Positions 23,071 through 32,209 of a stretch of 64,000 bases of DNA are shown in pieces. The first letter of the stretch is position 1, and each line of letters starts with the position of its first letter. The notes below the pieces were generated by a model. It saw nothing but the letters and a program-made list of their open reading frames with translations, ran no database searches and was not told where the DNA came from. Origin of the DNA: Micromonospora wenchangensis (GTDB lineage: Bacteria; Actinomycetota; Actinomycetes; Mycobacteriales; Micromonosporaceae); contig NZ_MZMV01000001.1 of assembly GCF_002210435.1 (NCBI RefSeq), positions 186,001 through 250,000 on the forward strand, given 5' to 3'. The translations under genes and the position numbers were made by a program.

Positions 23071-24297
23071 ATGACGTTGACGCCTTACCGGCAGGCCCTG
23101 GCCCAGCCCGGCCTGCGGGCCCTGCTGCTGGTCGCGGTGCTGGCCCGCATCCCGCTCACCGCGACGGGGGTGACGCTCACCTTCTACGTGGTGCTGGAGC
23201 TGGGCCGGGGTTACGGTGCCGCCGGCCTGGTCGGTGCCGCGTCGGTAGCCGGCACGGCCATCGGCTCGCCCCTGCTGGGCCGGCTGGTCGACAGGCGTGG
23301 TCTGCGTCCGGTGGTCGCGGTGACCACCGTCGTCGAGGCGGCCTTCTGGGCGAGCGCCCCGTCGTTGAGCCTGCCGCTGCTGCTGCCCGCCGCGTTTGTG
23401 GCCGGGCTGTTCGCGCTGCCGGTCTTCTCGGTCGTCAGGCAGTCGATCGCCGCGCTGGTGCCGGCCCAGCGCCGCCGCCCGGCGTACGCGCTGGACTCGA
23501 TGTCGATGGAGCTGTCCTTCATGATCGGGCCGGCGCTGGCCGTGGCGCTGGCCACCGCCGTCTCGCCCCGGGTCACGCTCTGGGCGGTCGGCGCGGGCAT
23601 CGTCGGCGCGGGCGTCGTCCTCTGGCTGCTCGATCCGCCCACCCGTAGCGTGGACGAGCCGGTCGGTCCGCAGCCCCGGGTGCCCCGGCGGCAGTGGCTG
23701 ACCACCCGCCTGCTCGCGGTGTTCGCGGTGAGCGCCGCCGCGACCCTGGTGCTCGGCGGCACCGACGTGGCGGTGGTGGCGGTGTTGCGGGCCGGCGGCG
23801 AGGTCGGCTGGACCGGCGCGGTGCTCACCGCCTGGGCGATCGCCTCGCTGGTCGGCGGCTTCGCGTACGGGGCCGTCCGCCGCTCCTTCTCCCCGCTGGC
23901 CCTGGCTGCCCTGCTCAGCCTCTGCACCATCCCGGTCGGGTTGGGCGGCGGCCACTGGTGGCTGCTCTGCCTGACCCTGCTGCCGGCCGGCGCGCTCTGT
24001 GCCCCCACCATCGCCGCCACCGCCGACGCGGTCAGCCGGCTCGCCCCCGCCGGGGTGCGCGGTGAGGCGATGGGCCTGCACGGCTCCGCCACCACGGTCG
24101 GCATCGCGCTCGGCGCTCCGCTGGCCGGCGCGGTGATCGACGCCTCGGTGCCGCTCTGGGGCTTCGTGGTCACCGGGGCGGTGGGGTTGCTGGTGACCCT
24201 CGCGGTCCTGCCGACGGAGCTGCGTCACCGCCGCCCGCCCGTCGCCCCGGCACCCACCCTGTCCACGCCAGCACCAGAACCGGCACCGGCCGCCTGA
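23071..24297 (+). CDS. MFS transporter
   Basis: 408 residues, about 12 transmembrane helices. ATG 23071 follows GGAG. The two halves are joined by a cytoplasmic loop (LLDPPTRSVDEPVGPQPRVP). The cytoplasmic loop between helices 2 and 3, LLGRLVDRRGLRPVVAV, carries the MFS signature R-x-G-R-type motif. The C-terminus is Pro/Ala-rich (APTLSTPAPEPAPAA). Similarity to drug-efflux MFS proteins is plausible, but the substrate is unknown. It is 64 bp after pncA, so could be part of that transcript. Confidence 0.88.
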   Translation: MTLTPYRQALAQPGLRALLLVAVLARIPLTATGVTLTFYVVLELGRGYGAAGLVGAASVAGTAIGSPLLGRLVDRRGLRPVVAVTTVVEAAFWASAPSLSLPLLLPAAFVAGLFALPVFSVVRQSIAALVPAQRRRPAYALDSMSMELSFMIGPALAVALATAVSPRVTLWAVGAGIVGAGVVLWLLDPPTRSVDEPVGPQPRVPRRQWLTTRLLAVFAVSAAATLVLGGTDVAVVAVLRAGGEVGWTGAVLTAWAIASLVGGFAYGAVRRSFSPLALAALLSLCTIPVGLGGGHWWLLCLTLLPAGALCAPTIAATADAVSRLAPAGVRGEAMGLHGSATTVGIALGAPLAGAVIDASVPLWGFVVTGAVGLLVTLAVLPTELRHRRPPVAPAPTLSTPAPEPAPAA

Positions 24298-24524
24298 GCC
24301 ACCGCCCGCCGACCCGCCCCGTAGCCGCGTCACGACCGGCACCGCCCGGACGGCCGGCGACGCGCGGTGCCGGCGGCCACCCGGCTGCCGTAGGTGCGCG
24401 GTGGCCGGTGGTCCGAGTGGCCATGGGTGCGTTGCGGGCGTCACGCGCCCCGTCCCGTCATGGGGGTGCATGCGTAGCGGGCACACCCGGAGGTCCGCCG
24501 CCACCCGGGCACATACCTTCACCG

Positions 24525-24576
24525 TTGAGCGGTATGCCTCAGAGTCATAGATATGACTCTGAGGCATACCGCTCAA
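24525..24576. repeat. Perfect 25-bp inverted repeat, 2-nt centre
   Basis: Arms 24525-24549 and 24552-24576 are perfectly complementary around GA. Each arm contains GGTATGCCTCAGAGTCAT. Base composition is far more AT-rich than its surroundings. There is no T-run, so it is not a classic terminator. It could be a dispersed palindromic element, a recombination or binding site, or a MITE remnant. Confidence 0.9.
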
Positions 24577-24674
24577 CCGGGAGTGGGTCACCCCGGCGGG
24601 TTCGCACCAGTGGGAGGCGGGACCGGAACGTGCGCTCCACCGGGCTCCCCGGCCCCCGTCATCGCGAGGAACGG

Positions 24675-24713
24675 CGAAGGGCACCGCGCCCCGGTGGGTT
24701 GCGGTGCCCTTCG
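24675..24713. terminator. Terminator hairpin after ctaD
   Basis: Perfect 13-bp stem (24675-24687 with 24701-24713), 13-nt loop, directly beyond the ctaD stop on the minus strand. No T-run. Confidence 0.7.
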
Positions 24714-24730
24714 GTGGTTCGGGCGGGGCG

Positions 24731-26488
24731 TCAGCGCTGGTCGAGGTTCCCGGCGGTGTCCTCCTGGTAGCTGGCGCCGCCGTTGACCTCGCTGGTCAGC
24801 GGCTTGGCGCCACCCTCCGGCGGGCCGGCGATGCTCTGCCCGGCGGCCAGCTCGGGGAACTTCGCGTCGAACGCCGGGCGCTCGGAACGGATCCGGGGCA
24901 TCCGGTCGAAGTTACGCAGCGGCGGCGGGGAGCTGGTCGCCCACTCCAGCGAGTTGCCGTGGCCCCACGGGTCGTCCACCTCGACGACCGGCCCGGTCTT
25001 GTACGACTTCCAGCAGTTCCAGATGAACGGCAGGGTCGAGATACCGGTGATGAACGCGCCGATCGTGGAGATCATGTTGAGCGTGGTGAAGCCGTCGCTG
25101 GGCAGGTAGTCGGCGTACCGGCGGGGCATGCCCTCGGCGCCGAGCCAGTGCTGCACCAGGAAGGTGGTGTGGAAGCCGATCATCGTGAGCCAGAAGTGGA
25201 TCTTGCCCAGGCGCTCGTCGAGCATCCGGCCGAACATCTTCGGGAACCAGAAGTAGATGCCGCCGAAGACGGCGAACACGATGGTGCCGAAGAGCACGTA
25301 GTGGAAGTGCGCCACGACGAAGTAGTTGTCGTGCAGGTGGAAGTCGAGCGGCGGGCTGGCCAGCAGCACCCCGGTCAGACCACCGAAGAGGAAGGTCACC
25401 AGGAAGCCGATGGCGAACAGCATCGGCGTCTCGAAGGTGATCTGGCCCCGCCACATGGTGCCGATCCAGTTGAAGAACTTCATGCCGGTCGGCACGGCGA
25501 TCAGGTAGCTGAGGAAGCTGAAGAACGGCAGCAGCACCTGGCCGGTGGCGAACATGTGGTGCGCCCAGACGCTCATCGACAGGGCGGCGATGGCGATGGT
25601 GGCGGCGACGAGACCCTTGTAGCCGAAGATCGGCTTGCGGGAGAAGACCGGGATGATCTCGGTGATGATGCCGAAGAACGGCAGCGCGATGATGTACACC
25701 TCGGGGTGGCCGAAGAACCAGAAGAGGTGCTGCCACAGCATCGGGCCGCCGGTGGCCGGGTCGTAGACGTGCGCGCCGAGCAGCCGGTCCGCGGCCAGCG
25801 CGAAGAGCGCGGCGGCCAGCAGCGGGAAGACCAGGATCGCCAGCAGGCTGGTGACCAGCATGTTCCACGTGAAGATCGGCATCCGGAACATGGTCATGCC
25901 GGGAGCGCGCAGGGTCAGGATCGTGGTGATCAGGTTGACCGCGCCGAGGATGGTGCCCAGACCCGAGATGGCCAGGCCGACGACCCACATGTTCGCGCCG
26001 ACACCTGGCGAGTGCTCGATGCTGCTCAGCGGGGTGTAGGCGGTCCAGCCGAAGTCGGCGGCGCCACCCGGGCTGAGGAAGCCGGCGGTCGCCATCGTGC
26101 CGCCGAACAGGTACAGCCAGTAGGCGAAGGCGTTCAGCCGGGGGAACGAGACGTCGGGGGCGCCGATCTGCAGCGGCACGACGTAGTTGGCGAACGCGAA
26201 CACGATAGGCGTCGCGAAGAACAGCAGCATGATCGTGCCGTGCATGGTGAACAGCTGGTTGTACTGCTCCGGCGACAGGAACTGCATGCCCGGCCGCGCC
26301 AGCTCGGCTCGCATGACCAGGGCCATCAGGCCACCGATCATGAAGAACACGAACGCGGTGACCATGTACATGATCCCGATCTGCTTCGCGTCCGTGGTGC
26401 GCAGCAGCCGCGCGATGGCCGACCCCTTGACCGGCTCTCGGACCGGCCATGGCCGGGTCACGACCGGCTTGGGTGCGACGGTGGTCAC
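24731..26488 (-). CDS. ctaD: Cytochrome c oxidase subunit I (aa3-type)
   Basis: 585 residues from GTG 26488 (GGAGG seven bases upstream). It is the catalytic subunit that carries haem a, haem a3 and CuB in the membrane and pumps protons. Twelve transmembrane helices; haem/CuB ligand motifs [23 protein letters not shown] and [11 protein letters not shown] are present, as is [16 protein letters not shown]. The N-terminus is extended and the tail ([16 protein letters not shown]) is soluble. No ctaC, ctaE or qcr gene is nearby, so it is transcribed alone. Confidence 0.96.
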   Translation of the reverse strand: MTTVAPKPVVTRPWPVREPVKGSAIARLLRTTDAKQIGIMYMVTAFVFFMIGGLMALVMRAELARPGMQFLSPEQYNQLFTMHGTIMLLFFATPIVFAFANYVVPLQIGAPDVSFPRLNAFAYWLYLFGGTMATAGFLSPGGAADFGWTAYTPLSSIEHSPGVGANMWVVGLAISGLGTILGAVNLITTILTLRAPGMTMFRMPIFTWNMLVTSLLAILVFPLLAAALFALAADRLLGAHVYDPATGGPMLWQHLFWFFGHPEVYIIALPFFGIITEIIPVFSRKPIFGYKGLVAATIAIAALSMSVWAHHMFATGQVLLPFFSFLSYLIAVPTGMKFFNWIGTMWRGQITFETPMLFAIGFLVTFLFGGLTGVLLASPPLDFHLHDNYFVVAHFHYVLFGTIVFAVFGGIYFWFPKMFGRMLDERLGKIHFWLTMIGFHTTFLVQHWLGAEGMPRRYADYLPSDGFTTLNMISTIGAFITGISTLPFIWNCWKSYKTGPVVEVDDPWGHGNSLEWATSSPPPLRNFDRMPRIRSERPAFDAKFPELAAGQSIAGPPEGGAKPLTSEVNGGASYQEDTAGNLDQR

Positions 26489-26625
26489 GAATGGCCTCCG
26501 GTTCTCGGTTGTCCCGCTCGGCACGCCTCGTCAACTGCGGGCCGTCATCCGAAAGGATGTTAGTCCCCGGCAGGTGGCAGCACCGCTCGGGGTGCTCTGG
26601 CACCATGTCCGGTCACCCGTGGCAC

Positions 26626-27732
26626 CTACAGCGGGTCGACCAGGAGCCGGTAGTGCTCGCCGAAGATCCGCCCGCCCCGCCCGCGCAGCAACGGGTCGCG
26701 CAGCGCCGGCGGCACGTCCCGGGTGCGGTTGCGGTCGCGGGTCCGGTCCCGCACCCATCGGGTACGCGGGCGACGGCGGCTCTCGTACGCGACCAGGGCC
26801 GCCTCGACGCTGCCGGCGGCGCGGAGCGACTCGGCGAGGACCACCGCGTCCTCCAGCGCCATCGCGATCCCCTGGGACAGGGTGGGCGCGGTGGCGTGCG
26901 CGGCGTCGCCGACCAGCAGCACCCGGCCCCGGTGCCAGCGGCCCAGTTCGACCTCGTCGGTGAGCCCGACCTGCACGTCGCGCCAGGCGGCCAGCACGGC
27001 CGGCACGGGACCGCCGTAGCCGCCGAAGAGTTCGTGCAGCCGGGCCACCGGATCGGCCGGGGCGACGGTGCCGGCCTCGTCGGCGTAGCAGTAGAGCCGG
27101 CCGGCGCCGAGCGGCACCACGAGGAAGCCGGCCCGCCGGCCGAGCAGGGCCGTCCAGTCGGCCACGTCCGGGCCGTCGCGCACCACGCCCCGGTAGACCA
27201 CCTGGCCGGCGAGGCGGGGCGGACCGCCGAGCGCGGCCAGGGCGCGGACCGCCGAGCGGGGGCCGTCGGCACCGATCACCAGGTCGTACTCGCCGCCGGT
27301 GCCGTCGGTGAAGGTGACCGCGACCCCGGCGGGCAGCAGTTCGACGGTGCTCACCTCGGCCCCGTGCCGGACGGCGCCCCCGGCACCGCTGAGCAGCACC
27401 TGGTAGAGGTCGCGGCGGGGCAGGGCCCGGCACTCCCCCACCTCGGCCCAGAGCGCGTCGAGGTCCACCTCGCAGAGCGGGTCGCCGGCGGCGTCGAGGA
27501 ACCGTTGGCGGTGGATCACCTGCCCGAGCGGGCGGACCGGGCCGTCGAGGTCGAGCCGGCGCAGCGCGCGGGCGGCGTTGCCGGGCAGGTAGAGGCCGGT
27601 GTCGGCCAGTTCGTTCGGGGGGAGTTTCTCGGTGACGTCCGGCCGGAAGCCGGCCAACCGCAGGGCCCGGGCGACGGCCAGACCGGCGATGCCCGCGCCG
27701 ACGACGAGGATGCGCAGGGGGGAGCCACGCAT
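26626..27732 (-). CDS. FAD-dependent monooxygenase (PHBH-type)
   Basis: 368 residues. Class A flavoprotein hydroxylase. The FAD ADP-binding motif is ILVVGAGIAGLAVARALRLA, the middle motif YDLVIGADGPRSAVR (DG) and the ribityl-binding motif GDAAHATAPTLSQGIAMALED (in part) are all present. These enzymes hydroxylate aromatic rings with NAD(P)H and O2. It diverges from an IclR regulator, the usual arrangement for catabolic hydroxylases, so control by that regulator is likely. No other aromatic-degradation gene is present. Confidence 0.87.
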   Translation of the reverse strand: MRGSPLRILVVGAGIAGLAVARALRLAGFRPDVTEKLPPNELADTGLYLPGNAARALRRLDLDGPVRPLGQVIHRQRFLDAAGDPLCEVDLDALWAEVGECRALPRRDLYQVLLSGAGGAVRHGAEVSTVELLPAGVAVTFTDGTGGEYDLVIGADGPRSAVRALAALGGPPRLAGQVVYRGVVRDGPDVADWTALLGRRAGFLVVPLGAGRLYCYADEAGTVAPADPVARLHELFGGYGGPVPAVLAAWRDVQVGLTDEVELGRWHRGRVLLVGDAAHATAPTLSQGIAMALEDAVVLAESLRAAGSVEAALVAYESRRRPRTRWVRDRTRDRNRTRDVPPALRDPLLRGRGGRIFGEHYRLLVDPL

Positions 27733-27853
27733 GGTGGTGTACGCCTCCGGAGGGGATCGGTACGCGGTGAAGGCAAGACACTACTCCGAGCGATCGGCGC
27801 ACACCAGAGCCGATGATCCCTCACCCGGCACGCTCCGGACTGGACAGAAAGTT

Positions 27854-27869
27854 GTTCAGCCAGCTGAAC
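27854..27869. promoter_or_regulatory. Putative IclR operator 1
   Basis: Perfect inverted repeat GTTCAG-ccag-CTGAAC in the divergent gap between the monooxygenase and the IclR gene, 60 bp before the IclR start. Assigned by symmetry and position only. Confidence 0.45.
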
Positions 27870-27873
27870 GAGG

Positions 27874-27883
27874 TTCGATCGAA
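27874..27883. promoter_or_regulatory. Putative IclR operator 2
   Basis: Perfect 10-bp palindrome TTCGATCGAA, five bases after the previous palindrome. IclR proteins often bind paired sites, so the two may act together. Confidence 0.35.
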
Positions 27884-27928
27884 GAATACCCATCGGCCGG
27901 ATGTCGTCCGTCTCACTACAGTGACGGC

Positions 27929-28708
27929 GTGACGACGGACGAGTCATACCGCTCGGTCAAGTCGGCGGGCCGGGCGCTGGACGTGCTGGAGGCGCTCGCC
28001 ACCCCGGACGGCCCGCGCTCACCGGTGGAGCTGAGCCGGGCGCTGGGCATCCCCAAGAGCAGCCTGCACGCCATCCTGCGGACCCTGCTGGACCGCGAGT
28101 GGGTGGCCGCCGACCCGACCGGCACCCGGTTCTCGGTGGGGTTGCGGGCGCTGGAGGTCGGCGCGACGTTCCTGGCCGGCGCGGACGTCGCCGCCCTGCA
28201 CGAGGTGACCCTGGACCGGCTGGCCGAGTTCTCCGGCGAGACGGTGCAGCTCTACCGGCTCGACCGGGGCGCGGTGGTGCTGTTGGCCCGGCGGGACTCG
28301 GCGCACATCGTCCGGCCGGTCTGCGCGGTGGGTCGCCGGCTGCCCGCGCACGCCACCGCGGCCGGCAAGGCGCTGCTCGCCGCGCGGTCCGACGAGGAGG
28401 TGGACCGGCTGTTGCAGTGGCCGTTGCCGGCGGTCACCGGGCGGACGGTCACCACGCCGGAGGCGCTGCGTGCCGAGCTGGCCGCGGTTCGGCGGCGGGG
28501 CTGGGCCGAGGAGTGGGAGGAGTGCAGTCCGGGGCTGGCCGCGGTGGCGGTGGCCGTACCGCTGCTGGAGCCGGCGGTGGACGCGATCTCGGTGGCCGCG
28601 CCGGTGGACCGGCTGGGGCCGGAGGCGCGGACCCGGCTGGCGGCGGTGTTGCGGGAGGCGGCGGCGCAGGCCCGGACGGCGCGCACGCTGCTCGCGCCCA
28701 ACCTGTAG
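27929..28708 (+). CDS. IclR-family transcriptional regulator
   Basis: 259 residues from GTG 27929. N-terminal winged HTH (VKSAGRALDVLEAL, LSRALGIPKSSLHAILRTLL) and C-terminal IclR ligand domain (LPAHATAAGKALLA, CSPGLAAVAVAVPL). It is divergent from the flavin monooxygenase, and the intervening 196 bp contains two palindromes. Likely autoregulated and controlling the monooxygenase in response to a small aromatic or organic acid. The secreted cellulase lies downstream but has its own operator-like box. Confidence 0.9.
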   Translation: MTTDESYRSVKSAGRALDVLEALATPDGPRSPVELSRALGIPKSSLHAILRTLLDREWVAADPTGTRFSVGLRALEVGATFLAGADVAALHEVTLDRLAEFSGETVQLYRLDRGAVVLLARRDSAHIVRPVCAVGRRLPAHATAAGKALLAARSDEEVDRLLQWPLPAVTGRTVTTPEALRAELAAVRRRGWAEEWEECSPGLAAVAVAVPLLEPAVDAISVAAPVDRLGPEARTRLAAVLREAAAQARTARTLLAPNL

Positions 28709-28799
28709 GACGCGGTTCACGTACGTGGACGAGATCGGCAGCGCACTTAACCGGTTCAGTTGCATGACAGTTTCAAGTATGTAAATGTGTTCGGGACCG

Positions 28800-28813
28800 T
28801 GGGAGCGCTCCCG
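28800..28813. promoter_or_regulatory. CebR/CelR-like operator before the GH12 cellulase
   Basis: TGGGAGCGCTCCCG matches the CebR/CelR box TGGGAGCGCTCCCA at 13 of 14 positions. These LacI-family repressors release their site on binding cellobiose or cello-oligosaccharides. It lies 50 bp before the cellulase start. No cebR gene is in the window, so the regulator would act in trans. Confidence 0.75.
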
Positions 28814-28862
28814 GTCACGTCCGAGACACTCCGGCGCCCCCGCGCCGCAGCCAAGGAGCATC

Positions 28863-29990
28863 ATGAAGCGTCCATTGCGGGCCCTCGCCGCCGCCGGCCT
28901 CCTGGCCGTCGGCACGATCGTGGCCGTCGCCGTCGGCGGCACCGCCTCCGCCGACACCCAGATCTGTGAGCAGTACGGCTCCACCGTCATCGGCGGCCGG
29001 TACGTGGTCCAGAACAACCGCTGGGGCACCACCGCCCAGCAGTGCATCAACGTCACCGGCAGCGGCTTCAGCATCACCAGCCAGCAGGGTTCCGCGCCGA
29101 CCAACGGCGCGCCGGTGTCGTACCCGTCGATCTTCGTCGGCTGCCACTACACCAACTGCTCGCCGGGCACCAACCTGCCGGCCCAGGTGAAGTCGATCAG
29201 CAGCGCCCCGGGCAGCATCTCCTTCAACTACGTCGGCGGCGCGATCTACGACGCCGCCTACGACATCTGGCTCGACCCGTCGCCCAAGCGGGACGGGGTC
29301 AACGCCATGGAGATCATGATCTGGTTCAACCGGCAGGGCAGCATCCAGCCGATCGGCTCGCCGGTGGGCAACACCAACATCGCGGGCCGCAGCTGGGAGG
29401 TGTGGCGCGGCAACAACGGCGGCAACAACGTCATCTCGTACGTCGCCCCGTCGGCGATCCAGAGCATGAGCTTCAACGTGCTGGACTTCATCGCCGACAC
29501 CCGCAACCGGGGGGCGATCACCAACGACTGGTACCTGACCAGCATCCAGGCCGGTTTCGAGCCCTGGCAGGGCGGTGCCGGGCTGGCCGTCACCAACTTC
29601 TCCCAGACCGTCAACACCGGCGGCACCCCGCCGCCCACCACCGCACCGCCGACCACGCCCCCGCCCACCGGCGGCGGCTGCGCGGTGAAGTACACGTCCA
29701 ACTCCTGGAACAACGGCTTCACCGCCGACGTGACGATCACCAACCGGGGCGCAAGCGCCATCAACGGCTGGACGCTGACCTACAGCCTGCCCAGCGGGCA
29801 GCAGATCACCAGCTCGTGGAACGCCACCGTCACCCAGAGCGGGTCCACGGTGACCGCCCGCAACGCCGCGCACAACGGCAGCATCTCCCCCGGTGGCACC
29901 GCCAGCTTCGGCTACCAGGGCTCGCTGAACGGGACGTACTCCGCGCCGACCAGCTTCTCGCTCAACGGCGTCGCCTGCTCCCGCGCCTGA
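28863..29990 (+). CDS. Secreted GH12 endoglucanase with CBM2
   Basis: 375 residues from ATG 28863 (AAGGAG upstream). Signal peptide 1-30 ending TASA. GH12 catalytic domain about 31-252 with nucleophile Glu150 (NAMEIMIWF) and acid/base Glu233 (IQAGFEPW). A Pro/Thr linker (254-270) leads to a family 2 cellulose-binding module (271-375) with the expected Cys pair and [13 protein letters not shown]. It cuts internal beta-1,4 bonds of cellulose or xyloglucan outside the cell. CelB of Streptomyces lividans has the same design. Expression is probably controlled by the CebR-like box upstream. Confidence 0.95.
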   Translation: MKRPLRALAAAGLLAVGTIVAVAVGGTASADTQICEQYGSTVIGGRYVVQNNRWGTTAQQCINVTGSGFSITSQQGSAPTNGAPVSYPSIFVGCHYTNCSPGTNLPAQVKSISSAPGSISFNYVGGAIYDAAYDIWLDPSPKRDGVNAMEIMIWFNRQGSIQPIGSPVGNTNIAGRSWEVWRGNNGGNNVISYVAPSAIQSMSFNVLDFIADTRNRGAITNDWYLTSIQAGFEPWQGGAGLAVTNFSQTVNTGGTPPPTTAPPTTPPPTGGGCAVKYTSNSWNNGFTADVTITNRGASAINGWTLTYSLPSGQQITSSWNATVTQSGSTVTARNAAHNGSISPGGTASFGYQGSLNGTYSAPTSFSLNGVACSRA

Positions 29991-30011
29991 CCCCACACCA
30001 CCCACCACCAC

Positions 30012-30043
30012 GCGGGGGCGTGACCTGCCGGTCACGCCCCCGC
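30012..30043. terminator. Bidirectional terminator hairpin, cellulase / aldo-keto reductase
   Basis: Perfect 14-bp stem (30012-30025 with 30030-30043), TGCC loop, between convergent stops. Confidence 0.8.
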
Positions 30044-30056
30044 ACCCCGTCCGGGC

Positions 30057-30839
30057 TCAGCCGCCCAGGGCGTCGATGTCGCGCATCTCCTCGGCGGTGA
30101 GCGAGAAGTTCCAGATGTCGACGTTGGCGCGGATGCGCTCCGGGGTCACCGACTTGGGGATCACCACGATCTCGTGGTCGACGTGCCAGCGCAGCACCAC
30201 CTGCGCCGGGGAGACGTCGTGCGCGGCGGCGATCCGGGTCAGCACCGGATCGGCCAGGTCGCTGGTCTTGAACGGGCTGTAACCCTCCAGCACGATCCCC
30301 CGGTCCCGGTGCTCGGCGTGCCGCTGCCGGTCGTACAGCGACGGGCTCCACCGGATCTGGTTGACCGCCGGGTTCTCCTCGGTCGCCTGGATCAGCTCGT
30401 CGAGCTGGGCGGTGGCGTAGTTGCTCACCCCCACCGCCCGGGTGAGGTCCGCGTCCCGGGCGGCCAGCAGCTCCCGCCAGACCGGGATACTGTCCGCCGG
30501 AGACGACGGCGGCCAGTGGATCAGCCAGAGGTCGACGTGGTCGGTGCCCAGCGCCCGCAGGCTCGCCTCGATCGTCTCCCGCTCCCGGCCGACCCGGTCC
30601 GGCGGCAGCTTGGTGGTGATGAAGACGTCCTCACGGCGCAGGCCGCTCTCCCGCACCGCCCGGCCCACCTCCTCCTCGTTGCCGTACATGGTGGCGGTGT
30701 CGAGGTGCCGGTAGCCGGCGTCCAACGCGGCCAGCACGGCGTCGTAGCCGGCCCGGCCGGTCGCCTGCCAGGTGCCGAAACCGAGCAGCGGCATCCGCAC
30801 GTCGCCGGGGAGCAGGACGGTGGGTTGGTCGAGGTCCAT
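30057..30839 (-). CDS. Aldo/keto reductase
   Basis: 260 residues from ATG 30839. NADPH-dependent (alpha/beta)8-barrel oxidoreductase. Signatures: LLGFGTWQATG, GYRHLDTATMYGNEEEVG (Asp/Tyr), TTKLPPD (catalytic Lys), VDLWLIHWPP (His) and VIPKSVTPERIRAN (cofactor binding). It resembles the AKR5-type 2,5-diketo-gluconate reductase group. A second, distinct family member lies at 58608-59459. Substrate unknown. Confidence 0.9.
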   Translation of the reverse strand: MDLDQPTVLLPGDVRMPLLGFGTWQATGRAGYDAVLAALDAGYRHLDTATMYGNEEEVGRAVRESGLRREDVFITTKLPPDRVGRERETIEASLRALGTDHVDLWLIHWPPSSPADSIPVWRELLAARDADLTRAVGVSNYATAQLDELIQATEENPAVNQIRWSPSLYDRQRHAEHRDRGIVLEGYSPFKTSDLADPVLTRIAAAHDVSPAQVVLRWHVDHEIVVIPKSVTPERIRANVDIWNFSLTAEEMRDIDALGG

Positions 30840-30954
30840 GCCGACCGTTCTACCCATGATCGGCGCGGCCATGCCGGGCGAGCGGCGAACCCGGGCCGAT
30901 TGCCGGAGAATGCCGGTGTGCCGAGCACCGACCGGGCCGACGGCGAGGAGCATC

Positions 30955-32142
30955 GTGTACCTGACCCACCTGGAGTGTCCCCGCTGCGGCCGGGAGCACG
31001 ACGCCCACCGGCTCACCAACCTGTGCGACTGCGGGTCACCGCTGCTGGCCCGCTACGACCTGGCCGCGGTGGCCGCCGCCGTGACGCCCGAACGGTTCGG
31101 GCTGCGCCCGGCCGACCTGTGGCGCTACCGGGAGCTGCTGCCGGTGGCCGACGAGCGGCACGTCACCACGTTGGGTGAGGGCTGGACGCCGCTGTGGCGC
31201 GCGCCGGCGTACGGCCACGAGATCGGCGTGGCCGACCTGATCGTCAAGGACGAGGGGCTCACGCCGACCGGGTCGTTCAAGGCCCGGGGTGCCGCCGTCG
31301 GCGTGAGCCGGGCCCACGAGCTGGGCGTACGGCGGTTCGCCATGCCCACCAACGGCAACGCCGGAGCGGCCTGGGCGACGTACGCGGCGCGGGCCGGGAT
31401 GGCGGCGACCATCGTGATGCCGCTGGACGCCCCGACCATCTGCCGCCGCGAGTGCGTGGCCGCCGGCGCCGACCTGCTCCTGGTGGACGGGTTGATCAGC
31501 GACGCCGGACGCCGGGTGGCCGAGCTGGTGGCCGACGCGGACGGGGCGGTCTTCGACGCCGGCACGCTGCGCGAGCCCTACCGGCTGGAGGGCAAGAAGA
31601 CGATGGGGTACGAGATCGTCGAGCAGCTCGGCTGGCAGGTGCCCGACGTGATCATCTATCCCACCGGTGGCGGGGTCGGCCTGATCGGCATCCACAAGGC
31701 CCTGCACGAGCTGCGCGAACTCGGCTGGGTGAGCGACCGGCTGCCCCGGCTGGTGGCGGTGCAGTCGACCGGCTGCGCGCCGATCGTCCGGGCGTTCGCC
31801 GCCGGTGAGGACCGGGCCCGCCCCTGGGCCGACGCGCACACCGCGGCGTTCGGGATCACCGTGCCAGCCCCGCTCGGCGACGAGCTGATCCTGACCGCGC
31901 TGCGGGAGAGCGGCGGGACGGCGGTCGCCGTCGACGACGCGGAGATCCTCACCGACCTGCGGGAGTTCGCCGCCCGGGAGGGGCTGCTGCTCTGCCCTGA
32001 GGGGGCGGCCTGCCTGACCGCCGCCCGGCACCTGCGGGCCGGCGGCTGGATCCGCGCCGACGAGCGGGTGGTGGTGCTGAACACCGGGTCGGGGCTGAAG
32101 TATCCGGAGACGGTGGACGTCGCCGCCGTACCCGTGGTCTGA
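30955..32142 (+). CDS. Threonine synthase-like PLP enzyme with zinc ribbon
   Basis: 395 residues from GTG 30955 (GAGGAG upstream). An N-terminal zinc-ribbon-like motif (CPRCG, then CDCG) precedes a fold-type II PLP domain with lysine in LTPTGSFKARGA, the TNGNAGAAWATYAAR loop and the phosphate-binding YPTGGGVGLIG. The best match is the archaeal/actinobacterial threonine-synthase-like group that converts O-phosphohomoserine to threonine. With thrA and thrB absent nearby, a secondary or paralogous role, such as a related beta-elimination, is possible. Confidence 0.82.
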   Translation: MYLTHLECPRCGREHDAHRLTNLCDCGSPLLARYDLAAVAAAVTPERFGLRPADLWRYRELLPVADERHVTTLGEGWTPLWRAPAYGHEIGVADLIVKDEGLTPTGSFKARGAAVGVSRAHELGVRRFAMPTNGNAGAAWATYAARAGMAATIVMPLDAPTICRRECVAAGADLLLVDGLISDAGRRVAELVADADGAVFDAGTLREPYRLEGKKTMGYEIVEQLGWQVPDVIIYPTGGGVGLIGIHKALHELRELGWVSDRLPRLVAVQSTGCAPIVRAFAAGEDRARPWADAHTAAFGITVPAPLGDELILTALRESGGTAVAVDDAEILTDLREFAAREGLLLCPEGAACLTAARHLRAGGWIRADERVVVLNTGSGLKYPETVDVAAVPVV

Positions 32143-32147
32143 CGTCG

Positions 32148-32185
32148 CCGGCCGGTGTCCCCCCGGTGGGCGGGACACCGGCCGG
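32148..32185. terminator. Bidirectional terminator hairpin, threonine synthase / cupin
   Basis: Perfect 14-bp stem (32148-32161 with 32172-32185), 10-nt loop, between convergent stops. Confidence 0.75.
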
Positions 32186-32209
32186 TGACTGCGGGTCAGG
32201 GGCTGCGGG

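Larger units (their letters stand above)
24298..24730. other. Gene-free 433-bp intergenic region between MFS and ctaD
   Basis: No coding sequence is supported on either strand; open frames here merely read through the palindrome. It holds the 25-bp-arm palindrome (24525-24576) and the ctaD terminator hairpin (24675-24713). The rest is GC-rich with no recognisable RNA gene. Confidence 0.7.

Noticed and set aside
24525..24576. Palindrome as a rho-independent terminator
   Set aside because: No T-run on either side and it lies about 230 bp from the MFS stop and 150 bp from the ctaD stop, where another stronger hairpin is present.
22993..24684. Long minus-strand open frame of 563 codons over the MFS gene
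   Set aside because: It is antisense to a clear MFS protein, rich in Arg/Gly/Pro and without domains; it is a shadow of GC-rich third positions and runs through the palindrome.
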